Shown here: piece by piece, positions 1-11,127 of the stretch
Layout: every line of letters starts with the position of its first letter
Position numbering within the stretch: position 1 is the first letter of the stretch
Source of the DNA: Companilactobacillus insicii
Lineage (GTDB): Bacteria; Bacillota; Bacilli; Lactobacillales; Lactobacillaceae
Length of the DNA: 64,000 bases
Direction of reading: 5' to 3'
NCBI RefSeq assembly: GCF_003946015.1
Contig: NZ_RHNU01000004.1
Location: 1 to 64,000, forward strand
The notes under the pieces: model-generated
Seen by the model: only the letters and a program-made list of their open reading frames with translations
What the model was told of the DNA's origin: nothing
Databases searched by the model: none
Made by a program: the position numbers and the translations under genes

Positions 1-6
1 GTGCAT

Positions 7-34
7 AAAAATAGGCATCCTCATTGAGGATGCC
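7..34 (-). terminator. Rho-independent terminator of the Gfo/Idh/MocA gene
   Basis: A 10-bp perfect stem (GGCATCCTCA / TGAGGATGCC) lies just past the stop codon at 48. On the minus strand it is followed by a T-rich run (TATTTTT). Confidence 0.85.
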
Positions 35-47
35 CATAGGCCAAAAA

Positions 48-1130
48 TCATTCATCAATACTATTTGACAAAGAGCCCTTTAATTTTGGAACATCATAAA
101 TGGATGGAGATGGCTGATAAAAGCCTGCTTCCAAAAGTTCGATATCTGTTAATACTTGTTCATCAGTAATTAATTTTGGTGATCCATTAACTAACGTTTC
201 ATAAATAGAATCATAATACATACCATAGTCACCAACCGGAGTTTTAATCTGTTTTTTGATCCAGTCGCCATTAGCGTTTTGGTATTTTGCAATTCCATAA
301 TACATTGGACTATCTTCACCAAAACCATCAGCACCAGGCATAATACCAGCCTTCAGGTCATTTTCCTGTTGGTCGGCTCCATACTTAATAAACGATCCTT
401 TAGTTCCATGCACGATAAAACGCGGGTATTCACTGGCTACATCGTAACCAACTTTTACCTTGACTTTAAGTTGTGTCCCATAATGTAGATCGACATCAAA
501 ATAATTATCAACAGCTTCCTCAACTTCAGTATTCCTTATGTCATATACGACTTTATCTGGACGACCAAAAAGTGCCACCATTCGATCCATTAAATGAATA
601 CCTAGTCCATAAAAGTTTCCCTGTTCTTTGGTACCTTTATCAGTAACTTTACCGGGTCGGTAATAATCAATATGTGATTCAACTTCAACAATATCGCAAA
701 GGAATCCTTGCTCAATCACTTGTTTGGCAGCTAAATAGTCACCATCAAATCGGCGATTTTGATATGGCATAACTAATACATCTTTTTTTCTACCAAGTTC
801 TAATAGTTCTTTTGCATGATCCACTGTATCAACGAATGGCTTTTCCACAACAACTGATTTGCCAGCATTAATAACTTGCTTAGCTAATTCATAATGAGTA
901 TTTGCCGGTGTACAAATAATTACCAGGTCGATTTCTTTATCCTGTAAAATATCATTTAAGTTGGTCGTAAACTCGACACCTTGTTCACGATATGGTTTGG
1001 CTAATTCTTCATTAGGACCCTTTCGTGTGTATACTTTTTTAAGTTCAAAGTTATTTCTAATGTTTAAATATGGTAAATGATAACGATTGGCTGACTTTCC
1101 AAAACCAATAAAGGCAATTTTTAAAGACAT
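48..1130 (-). CDS. Gfo/Idh/MocA family NAD(P)-dependent oxidoreductase
   Basis: The 360-residue protein starts with a Rossmann nucleotide-binding segment (IAFIGFGKSANRYH, residues 5-18). It carries the family EKP motif (VVVEKPFVD, about residues 93-101), where the lysine takes part in catalysis, and then the GFO/IDH/MocA C-terminal fold. The length is typical of the family. These enzymes oxidise or reduce sugars, inositols or related polyols in the cytoplasm; the substrate cannot be told from sequence. The ATG has a GGAGG site at good spacing. A terminator lies on each side (7-34 and 1189-1213), so it is probably a single-gene transcript. The closest type by eye is the YvaA/scyllo-inositol dehydrogenase-like group, which is an inference. 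Confidence 0.88.
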   Translation of the reverse strand: MSLKIAFIGFGKSANRYHLPYLNIRNNFELKKVYTRKGPNEELAKPYREQGVEFTTNLNDILQDKEIDLVIICTPANTHYELAKQVINAGKSVVVEKPFVDTVDHAKELLELGRKKDVLVMPYQNRRFDGDYLAAKQVIEQGFLCDIVEVESHIDYYRPGKVTDKGTKEQGNFYGLGIHLMDRMVALFGRPDKVVYDIRNTEVEEAVDNYFDVDLHYGTQLKVKVKVGYDVASEYPRFIVHGTKGSFIKYGADQQENDLKAGIMPGADGFGEDSPMYYGIAKYQNANGDWIKKQIKTPVGDYGMYYDSIYETLVNGSPKLITDEQVLTDIELLEAGFYQPSPSIYDVPKLKGSLSNSIDE

Positions 1131-1188
1131 TTTATTTCCTCCAATGTTTAACGGAACCTATAATACTTTTACTGTATCAAAACAAAAT

Positions 1189-1213
1189 CAAAAAAGACAG
1201 CCTGATGGCTGCC
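1189..1213 (-). terminator. Terminator of the lectin-WxL gene
   Basis: A GC-rich hairpin (CAGCC-TGAT-GGCTG, extended by one more pair) abuts the TAG stop at 1213. It is followed on the minus strand by six T. Confidence 0.75.
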
Positions 1214-3441
1214 TAGATGCTGTCATACAAATCCCAATTTATGGTACCTGTGTATGTTCCAGCTTTTTCGTTACTGCTAGTTCTAAGGAGAATACCCTTG
1301 TCTTCATCCCAGTCAGAGATAATATCCTTAACTTCGTCTCCATCGACCTTATCAGTATAGCTAGCAATCATGACTGGATTATTAACAATTGATCTAATTG
1401 AATTGCCATCATTATAGACGAGGCCACCTTGAAGATTATTATTCCCACTTGTCAGCACAGTTGAAGAAGCCATAACTTTCCACTGCGAACCAGCATTTCT
1501 GGCATCATTAACCGATAATTTCCAATCATTATTTCTTCCAACAATATCGGATTCTCCAATATAATGGATTGGGTTAAATGAGACTTTGTCAGATACTTCC
1601 TTGAAGCTTAAATATCCTGTAACCGTAATGGTAGCCGTAACAACATTCGATTTTGTACCAACTTTATCAGTCACGTAGATGTCCAAAGTATTAACACCCG
1701 GCTTTAACTCATTAGAAGGAATATTGATTTTGAAGACGCCAGTTTCATCATTGTCATCCATTTGAAAACCATCACGTTCAACACCATTCAATACAGTATT
1801 GACCTTGAAGCTAGAATTAGTATTTCCTACATTTCCACCAGCATACAAGATCATACCGATCAGATTAGCATCTTCACCTGCTTTGATTGACTGCTTCGAA
1901 CCAGAAAGTATTCCAATCGATATACCCTTATCAGACTGGATAGTAAAATTCGGTGTTTTGACATGGGTAATGAAATTAGTCGATGAGAAATTAGATGTTT
2001 CTGAAGCAATATCCGTATCACGGTTAACATCAATTGCTTGTCCAGTGAATTCAATTGTTGCATTTTGATTCGTCGAAGAAAGCGTTTCTGCTAAAGCATG
2101 TTGTACTTCATTCTCGGTCATACCTTCGATCGAAAAGTTTTCAACATTTCCATCAGCATACTTAATCGTAGCCGTATCATCATAATCAATATTTTCAATT
2201 TCAGTTTGAGGTTTATCTGGATCGGGTGCTATTCCTGGTAACTTGATTTGTGCAACAATGTTCTTCCAATCTCTTCTACCACTTTGATAATCAAGATTAT
2301 AGGAAACCTTCAAATTATCCTTAGCAATCACTGCATCACCATCAGCTATTTCTCTATCTTGAGTTTCATCGTAAATGGAAGGTTTAACAGTTGCATTTAC
2401 TAAATCTGGAATTGATTCAAAAATAACCAAATTGTTCTCATACTTACTACCGGTTGCACCAGTAAATCCCCAACGAACTCGTCCATCCGAAGATTTAAAA
2501 ACATCCGTGTCAATGGTGAAGCTATTACTTAATGCATCGGGATTTTCTGAACCATCAGAATTAATATCATCGAATTTATAAGACATAACCTTACTAGTTG
2601 CATTCCAGTTCATTGTCAAATGATGCCAAGAACCATTAGTAAGACCCACATTTGAGATTAACCCACCATGATTCATATAATTAATGTATCCCTTAATCAC
2701 TCCCATAAAGTCGTAATTCTTAGTAGCCGTATAATAACTCGATGCATTACCAGGATAGTTTGCCGCAATATGTTGTCCAGCATTAGCAATCTGAACGTCA
2801 AATGCACTACCATTACCTGCAGCTTGATAATTATCAGAATCGTTAATATAAGTATCAAACTCTAGCGCCCAACTTTTTTGAATGGCAGTTGTCGCAAACT
2901 TTTCAGTATCCTTTAAGCCTCCATCCATATCAGCTGCCCAGACACCCAGAGTTTCACCACCAGTTGGTGTTTTTACGGTTTGACCCCAAATATTCTTAGA
3001 AGTAAAAGTCGATATTGCACCTGTCCCATTATCATCATTTTGTAAAACAAAGGCCATACCGTCACCTGGATTCTTTGTACCTCCAAAGTACATCCACATC
3101 GACATAGTTTGATCTTTAGTCAAATCAAAATAATTACTATCAGTAGACCAAATAGCACCTAATTGATCCTTAGCGTAAGTTAATCTAACCGCATCAGTAT
3201 CAGTTACATAGGCATTATTAACATCGATTACCGTCGAAACATTACCTTTGAATGTACCGGGAACAAAAATATCATCCAAGTTCAATCCTTGTGGAGCGCC
3301 ATTAATTGCCGATGTATAATCATCATCAGTCGCAGTTGCAGCATCGACTTTTAAAGCTCCCGAAAAAGTTAAAAGTGAAAAAATGCCAAGTATTAGTAAA
3401 TTTAAATATAATAGAAATCCCTTATTTGTATGTAATCTCAT
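1213..3441 (-). CDS. L-type lectin-like WxL-domain surface protein
   Basis: The 742-residue secreted protein begins with a signal peptide (hydrophobic residues 9-30, cleavage near VDA-AT). Residues about 45-345 resemble bacterial legume-lectin-like domains, with DLTKDQTMSMWMYFGG, GMAFVLQND and a SWALEFDTYIN segment. Ig-like or repeat regions follow. The C-terminal 110 residues form a WxL domain (WKLSVND and WKV, ending TGTINWDLYDSI), which binds peptidoglycan non-covalently. There is no LPXTG motif. The likely role is attachment to glycans at the cell surface. It is a paralogue in architecture of the gene at 54901-57216. The ATG has an AGGAG site. It has its own terminator. The usual WxL partner genes (DUF916, small LPXTG protein) are not adjacent. 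Confidence 0.82.
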   Translation of the reverse strand: MRLHTNKGFLLYLNLLILGIFSLLTFSGALKVDAATATDDDYTSAINGAPQGLNLDDIFVPGTFKGNVSTVIDVNNAYVTDTDAVRLTYAKDQLGAIWSTDSNYFDLTKDQTMSMWMYFGGTKNPGDGMAFVLQNDDNGTGAISTFTSKNIWGQTVKTPTGGETLGVWAADMDGGLKDTEKFATTAIQKSWALEFDTYINDSDNYQAAGNGSAFDVQIANAGQHIAANYPGNASSYYTATKNYDFMGVIKGYINYMNHGGLISNVGLTNGSWHHLTMNWNATSKVMSYKFDDINSDGSENPDALSNSFTIDTDVFKSSDGRVRWGFTGATGSKYENNLVIFESIPDLVNATVKPSIYDETQDREIADGDAVIAKDNLKVSYNLDYQSGRRDWKNIVAQIKLPGIAPDPDKPQTEIENIDYDDTATIKYADGNVENFSIEGMTENEVQHALAETLSSTNQNATIEFTGQAIDVNRDTDIASETSNFSSTNFITHVKTPNFTIQSDKGISIGILSGSKQSIKAGEDANLIGMILYAGGNVGNTNSSFKVNTVLNGVERDGFQMDDNDETGVFKINIPSNELKPGVNTLDIYVTDKVGTKSNVVTATITVTGYLSFKEVSDKVSFNPIHYIGESDIVGRNNDWKLSVNDARNAGSQWKVMASSTVLTSGNNNLQGGLVYNDGNSIRSIVNNPVMIASYTDKVDGDEVKDIISDWDEDKGILLRTSSNEKAGTYTGTINWDLYDSI

Positions 3442-3594
3442 AGTCGGTATCTCCTGTGCGATTAAAATAAAGTAAATTATTGTTAATAATTTGAACCAAA
3501 TATAGTATAGCCTATATAATTTCCATTATGATTCATATAATGAAATATTTTTTTATAAAATATGAACTGTTTTCATAATTTTTTTTATTCTCGA

Positions 3595-3627
3595 CGCAAA
3601 AAAAGACAACCCCGAAGGATTGTCTTT
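3595..3627 (-). terminator. Terminator of the glycolytic operon (after eno)
   Basis: A stem AAAGACAA/TTGTCTTT with an inner CC/GG pair and CGAA loop lies 15 bases past the eno stop. It is followed on the minus strand by a run of T. Confidence 0.85.
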
Positions 3628-3641
3628 AATTAAAATATTAA

Positions 3642-4946
<1,305 letters not shown>

Positions 4947-5026
4947 TTAAAAATCTCCTTTTTGATTTTAATACAACCTAATTTTAACCTTTTTACTACT
5001 TAAAATAAATATCTTAATTAAGATTA

Positions 5027-7013
<1,987 letters not shown>

Positions 7014-7038
7014 TAATAAATCCTCCAATGTTTTCCTT

Positions 7039-7072
7039 AAAAAAAGGCGGAAGGAGTTATCCTCCCTCCGCC
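7039..7072 (-). terminator. Strong intra-operon terminator between gap and pgk
   Basis: A GC-rich stem (GGCGGA...TCCGCC with an inner AGGAG/CTCCT pairing and short loop) is followed on the minus strand by seven T. It lies inside the glycolytic operon, so it probably gives extra gap mRNA while only part of the transcription reaches pgk-tpiA-eno. Confidence 0.85.
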
Positions 7073-7125
7073 AATTTAAATCGCTAAATTAGGTTTTTAA
7101 ATCCAGCTAAAAGCTAATCTAAAAA

Positions 7126-8154
7126 TTAGTCTAAGCTAGCAAATTTTTCAAGTGTACGAACCATTTGTGCAGTAAATCCTGATTCGTTGTCATACCATGC
7201 AACAGTCTTTACAACTTGGCCTTCACCTGAACCAACAACTTGTGTTTGTGTTGGGTCAAATACTGAACCAAATGATGTACCGATGATGTCTGATGATACG
7301 ATTTCGTCATCGTTGTAACCGAATGAAGGGTTGTTTTCTGTATACTTCTTAACAGCAGCATTAACTTCGTCAACTGTAACTTCCTTGTCGAAAGTTGCAA
7401 CTAATTCTGTAAGTGAACCTGTGATAACTGGTACACGTTGTGCATGTCCATCAAGCTTACCCTTAAGTTCTGGAACAACAAGACCAAGAGCCTTAGCAGC
7501 ACCAGTTGAATGAGGGATGATGTTAGCAGCAGCAGCACGTGCAGCACGAACATTACCTTTACGTTCTGGACCATCTTGAAGTTTTTGTGTAGCTGTGTAT
7601 GCGTGAACTGTTGTCATTGTACCAGCTTTGATACCGAATTCTTTGTTAACGGCATTAGCTAATGGTGCAAGACAGTTTGTTGTACATGAACCAGCTGAAG
7701 CGATCTTAACGTCATTTGTAAGAATGTCGTCGTTAACACCGTAAACAACTGTAGGCATAGCACCTGATGGAGCTGAGATCAATACACGTTTTGCACCAGC
7801 ATCGATATGAGCTTGTGCTTTTTCTTGTGATGTGTAGAAACCAGTACATTCAAGAACGATGTCAACACCGTCGTTGCCAACCCATTTAAGGTCTGCAGCA
7901 TTCATTTCAGCATATACAGGAATAGTCTTACCGTCAACGACGATTGAGTTTTCTGTAGCACTGATCTTGTCAGCCATGAAGTTACCATGAGCTGTATCAT
8001 ATTTCAATAGATGTGCAAGCATTGCAGGTGATGTTAAATCGTTGATTGCAACAACTTCCAAATCAGTCTTACCTTGTGCTTGAAGATCAGCAATACGACG
8101 GAATGCCAAACGACCGATACGTCCAAATCCATTAATACCAACTTTTGTAGTCAT
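7126..8154 (-). CDS. gap: Glyceraldehyde-3-phosphate dehydrogenase, type I
   Basis: Oxidises and phosphorylates glyceraldehyde 3-phosphate with NAD+. The 342-residue protein has the NAD-binding NGFGRIGR (residues 8-15), the catalytic Cys157 in SAGSCTTNC, the catalytic histidine region TVHAYTATQ, and the [18 protein letters not shown] phosphate site. It fits the glycolytic GapA type. The ATG at 8154 has an excellent AAGGAGG site. It is preceded by cggR and followed by a strong hairpin, which is consistent with gap mRNA being more abundant than the distal genes. Confidence 0.98.
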   Translation of the reverse strand: MTTKVGINGFGRIGRLAFRRIADLQAQGKTDLEVVAINDLTSPAMLAHLLKYDTAHGNFMADKISATENSIVVDGKTIPVYAEMNAADLKWVGNDGVDIVLECTGFYTSQEKAQAHIDAGAKRVLISAPSGAMPTVVYGVNDDILTNDVKIASAGSCTTNCLAPLANAVNKEFGIKAGTMTTVHAYTATQKLQDGPERKGNVRAARAAAANIIPHSTGAAKALGLVVPELKGKLDGHAQRVPVITGSLTELVATFDKEVTVDEVNAAVKKYTENNPSFGYNDDEIVSSDIIGTSFGSVFDPTQTQVVGSGEGQVVKTVAWYDNESGFTAQMVRTLEKFASLD

Positions 8155-8192
8155 ACAAAAATTCCTCCTTCAGGAAATTAAAAAATATATTT

Positions 8193-9233
8193 TTAAGGGT
8201 TATCCCTTAAAATCAACTTTGAGGCACCTTCATCAGTAATAAGTATTGTATGAGAAGGTGCATTTTTCATATATGATTGAATTGCGCTGGCCTTTTGAGC
8301 TCCACCTGCAATTGCAATCACATATTTAATTCTATCAAGGTCCCGAACATGAAGTCCAATTCTAGGTACCTTATAAACCAGTCTACCACTTTGATCAAAG
8401 AAATCACCGAAAGCCTCTGAAACGGCTTCTCCTTCAGCAATCATTGACTTCTCACCTCTAGATAGGTTCCTTCGATCTGCCATGATACCTGCGGAGCCAA
8501 TGCTGTGAATAACCACATCACTCCTATATATTAAATCAAGAACCGATTTAATTGAAGTCTCTTTTTGAAGAGATTCAAAACTTTTCTCACTAATATCCTC
8601 AGGAAGATACATAGCTCGATATTGGCCTTGAGTTTTCTCAGCCATCTCTGCGCAAACACTGTTTGCTTGAATCACAACTGACTCACCCACACCACCTCGA
8701 GCGGGTAAGAAAATCAATTGGCGATTCTTCGATAAGCCCGGTGAAAGGTTTCTTGCCACTTTGGCAAGTGTTCTACCACCTGTAACTGAGATAAGTGTTT
8801 CTCCACTCGGAAGTATTGAACCTAATAACTGATTCAATCGCCTTCCAAATGAATCAACTACACGTGGTTGCTTGTCAGCATTACCTGGTAAAACAATACA
8901 ACGTGCAATTCCTAACTTCTGGCTAAGCTGTTTCTCCAGAAGCGCAGTACCTTGATAATCAGCTAACATTTTACCTAGTTGGTCAGTTACGTGACCACCA
9001 TTTCTTGTTAGCGACATCCCAGACTTAGAAGAAGTAATTAATCCTTGCTTCCTAAGCATGTCTGTCTCTGTACGCAAGCTGCGTTCAGTAACATCCAGAC
9101 CATCAGCGAGAACTCTGCGTCCCACCGGCTCCATTAGTGAAATACTCTGAAGAATCATAAATCGCTTTTCCACAGTTTTAATGAAGTCTGGGGCAACTAA
9201 ATCCAGCAATTCTAAATCTTCATTATTAGTCAT
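8193..9233 (-). CDS. cggR: Central glycolytic genes regulator CggR (SorC/DeoR family repressor)
   Basis: The 346-residue protein has an N-terminal winged helix-turn-helix (about residues 30-75: RVLADGLDVTERSLRTETDMLRK). A SorC-type sugar-binding domain follows, with the phosphate-binding VTGGRTLAKVA and a C-terminal VIAIAGGAQKASAI. In Bacillus, CggR represses the cggR-gapA operon and is relieved by fructose 1,6-bisphosphate. Its place as first gene before gap supports the same role here. The start at 9233 has a GGAG site. A sigma-A-like promoter and a GGGAC-type repeat lie just upstream. Confidence 0.93.
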   Translation of the reverse strand: MTNNEDLELLDLVAPDFIKTVEKRFMILQSISLMEPVGRRVLADGLDVTERSLRTETDMLRKQGLITSSKSGMSLTRNGGHVTDQLGKMLADYQGTALLEKQLSQKLGIARCIVLPGNADKQPRVVDSFGRRLNQLLGSILPSGETLISVTGGRTLAKVARNLSPGLSKNRQLIFLPARGGVGESVVIQANSVCAEMAEKTQGQYRAMYLPEDISEKSFESLQKETSIKSVLDLIYRSDVVIHSIGSAGIMADRRNLSRGEKSMIAEGEAVSEAFGDFFDQSGRLVYKVPRIGLHVRDLDRIKYVIAIAGGAQKASAIQSYMKNAPSHTILITDEGASKLILRDNP

Positions 9234-9247
9234 TTGATATACTCCAT

Positions 9248-9284
9248 GGGACGTGGCTCGTCCCTGTATGTCTTAATACGACCC
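9248..9284 (-). promoter_or_regulatory. Candidate CggR operator
   Basis: Two adjacent dyads lie between promoter and cggR start: GGGACG-N5-CGTCCC (9248-9264) and GGGTC-N6-AGAC on the minus strand (9270-9284). The GGGAC/GTC(C) half-sites resemble the known CGGGAC-N6-TGTC arrangement of Bacillus CggR operators. Assignment is by similarity and position. Confidence 0.6.
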
Positions 9285-9340
9285 ATATACTCAAAAAATA
9301 ATAGCTCAGTCGAACCATTAATCTCCTAAGCACACTGATT

Positions 9341-9368
9341 ATTATAACTGGTATTGTGATTATTTCAA
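9341..9368 (-). promoter_or_regulatory. Sigma-A promoter of the cggR-gap-pgk-tpiA-eno operon
   Basis: On the minus strand TTGAAA (9363-9368) and TATAAT (9341-9346) are separated by 16 bases. The candidate CggR operator lies just downstream. Confidence 0.7.
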
Positions 9369-9457
9369 GTAATATCCTCCAAAAAACGTCAACTTCGTGA
9401 ATTTTTTTTAGTAATTTACATTTAGTACTGTTTTGAGATAAAATTAAAAGTGTAGAC

Positions 9458-9529
9458 GCGCCGTTAGTGTAATGGATCGCACGTAGGATTCCGGTTCCTG
9501 AAATACGGGTTCGACTCCCGTATGGCGCA
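9458..9529 (+). tRNA. tRNA-Arg(CCG)
   Basis: The sequence folds into a full cloverleaf. The acceptor stem is GCGCCGT/ATGGCGC, the D arm GTG/CAC, and the anticodon stem TAGGA/TCCTG with loop TTCCGGT, giving anticodon CCG at 9491-9493. The T arm is ACGGG-TTCGACT-CCCGT. It decodes the CGG arginine codon, rare in a low-GC genome. The CCA end is not encoded. A strong terminator follows nine bases later, so it is a single-gene tRNA transcript. Many integrative elements use tRNA genes as attachment sites, but no integrase or repeat of its 3' end is visible here. Confidence 0.95.
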
Positions 9530-9537
9530 TAAAAAAA

Positions 9538-9576
9538 GGTGATCAGCTTTTTTACTAAGCTGGTCGCCTTTTTTTA
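9538..9576 (+). terminator. Terminator of tRNA-Arg
   Basis: A 12-bp stem (GGTGATCAGCTT paired with AAGCTGGTCGCC, including G-T pairs) is followed by eight T. A-runs on the other side mean it can also act on minus-strand transcripts coming from 9658. Confidence 0.9.
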
Positions 9577-9657
9577 TTTGCTTTTATATAAATAATGTCA
9601 CCTTAAAAATCAATTTAAATATCTACATTAATATAGGTAAGAAAACCCTTTATCTTC

Positions 9658-10449
9658 TCACTGATAACGACGATTAGATAAAACAAAATGACGCATTAAC
9701 TGATTAAATGCATTCGGTGCTTCAGCCATAATCGCATGTCCGGAATTATCAACAACGGCTGACGTGACATTCAATCCAACTGAAGAAACCACATTTGCAA
9801 AATCAGAATTGTAATACGGGCTCTCTTTAGCAGCTACTAACATAACTGGACAATTACTGTTTTTAATCACATCCCGCCAATCTTTTGTAATGTGATCAAA
9901 TAATAACGGCAAATTATCATCACGATTAAATGGATAGTTGTTCTTAGCATCATTTAGTTTGTTGATTACTCGTGAATCCAAGCCATGCAGTGTTTCGTGA
10001 ACATTCACAGGATGCAATGTCTTATCTCGATAATTATCGAGACTGATATCCATGAAGCCATACTTCCATGTGGGATCATTCAACATTTTTGGAGTCTGAT
10101 CAACTCCCATAACAGCGGCGACATTCTCATATTCAGCCAAATAACCATAACAAACACTAGCTCCCATAGAGTGTCCAATCAACAAAGGATTATTCAAATG
10201 TAGATATTCGATCAATTCGTGTAGATCCACAATCAATCTAGACATATTCAATCCTGAATCAGTTCTTTGGGATACACCATGATTTCGATGATCATAAGTT
10301 ATCACCTGATAACCCATCTTAACCAAATATGGTATTTGTAATTGCCAAATTTCTTGATATCCACCAAAACCAGCAATTAATACAACTGGTTTGCCAGTTC
10401 CATAAACGTTATAGTTCAATTCAATATTATCATCTGTTAAAAATTTCAT
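9658..10449 (-). CDS. Alpha/beta hydrolase next to the mdc operon
   Basis: The 263-residue protein has the alpha/beta-hydrolase oxyanion segment (GTGKPVVLIAGFGG), TYDHRNHGVS, the nucleophile elbow GHSMG with Ser94, and a C-terminal catalytic His238 (NSGH). No signal peptide is seen, so it is cytoplasmic. Substrate is unknown; one possibility is hydrolysis of an acyl thioester or ester linked to malonate use, but only its position suggests that. It follows mdcG by 24 bases, yet a terminator hairpin (10458-10488) lies between and its ribosome site is weak (GGTAGACA before ATG), so expression probably depends on read-through. Confidence 0.8.
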   Translation of the reverse strand: MKFLTDDNIELNYNVYGTGKPVVLIAGFGGYQEIWQLQIPYLVKMGYQVITYDHRNHGVSQRTDSGLNMSRLIVDLHELIEYLHLNNPLLIGHSMGASVCYGYLAEYENVAAVMGVDQTPKMLNDPTWKYGFMDISLDNYRDKTLHPVNVHETLHGLDSRVINKLNDAKNNYPFNRDDNLPLLFDHITKDWRDVIKNSNCPVMLVAAKESPYYNSDFANVVSSVGLNVTSAVVDNSGHAIMAEAPNAFNQLMRHFVLSNRRYQ

Positions 10450-10457
10450 TGTCTACC

Positions 10458-10488
10458 AAAAAAATCTTGGAAATTAATCCAAGATTTT
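10458..10488 (-). terminator. Terminator between mdcG and the hydrolase
   Basis: An 11-bp perfect stem (AAAATCTTGGA/TCCAAGATTTT) with a 6-base loop holds the mdcG stop codon. A T-run follows on the minus strand. It would end most mdc transcripts before the hydrolase gene. Confidence 0.75.
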
Positions 10489-11127
10489 TTTATCCTTCTC
10501 TATTTCTGTCCACGGATCCGAAGATAACTTAGGTCCGTTAGCAGTCTTTATTAGAATAGTATCACTTGTATTATTAGCAAACTCTTCCAGTGAAAATCCC
10601 TTTTGACCATGAACAACTTGAAAGTCTGCATGTACTCCGAACTGATTGAGTGACTTCAATAACTTAACCGATTCAGCATGCGATAGATGTCTGTTCTCAT
10701 ACCAAATCAAATCGAGATCACTAGTCATTTTAGCAGTCGGTTGTCCGCTGGCTAATTCAAATCCGGCACTACCTCCAATACCCCACTGGTATCCTTCCAA
10801 TAGTGTTGCAATCTTCGGCAATGCTTTGAACGCAGGTAACTTCAATCGCTCATCTGGCAAATTCTTCCATGTGTCATTCACTAAGGAACGTGGACTAATT
10901 ACATTTTCTCCCGTAATTATATTGGAAGAAATAAATCCGGGAAATCTTTGTTCACGTCTGACGCCTCTTACACCAACTGGAATCTTCCCATCAAGAATTC
11001 CACGACGAACTATCACCAACGGAGCCCTTTTCAGACTATCTATTACCCATGAAGGAATATCACTATCACTAAAAAAATCATCAAGTTTAATTTTAATCAA
11101 ATCATGTGGTAAAAGATTTAATCCCAT
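10474..11127 (-). CDS. mdcG: Phosphoribosyl-dephospho-CoA transferase (holo-ACP synthase of malonate decarboxylase)
   Basis: MdcG attaches the 2'-(5''-triphosphoribosyl)-3'-dephospho-CoA prosthetic group to the acyl carrier protein MdcC. The 217-residue protein has the nucleotidyltransferase-like motif GGSAGFELASG (about 118-128), followed by SDLDL (136-140), whose aspartates would bind metal. PLVIVRRG and GVRGVRREQRF match the family's N-terminal half. It overlaps the end of mdcDE by 10 bases, showing translational coupling. The length is close to that of known MdcG proteins (about 200-210). Confidence 0.9.
   Translation of the reverse strand: MGLNLLPHDLIKIKLDDFFSDSDIPSWVIDSLKRAPLVIVRRGILDGKIPVGVRGVRREQRFPGFISSNIITGENVISPRSLVNDTWKNLPDERLKLPAFKALPKIATLLEGYQWGIGGSAGFELASGQPTAKMTSDLDLIWYENRHLSHAESVKLLKSLNQFGVHADFQVVHGQKGFSLEEFANNTSDTILIKTANGPKLSSDPWTEIEKDKKILD

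Noticed and set aside
9458-9529. tRNA-Arg as an attachment site for the mdc region
   Set aside because: No integrase gene and no repeat of the tRNA 3' end were found in the following 10 kb.
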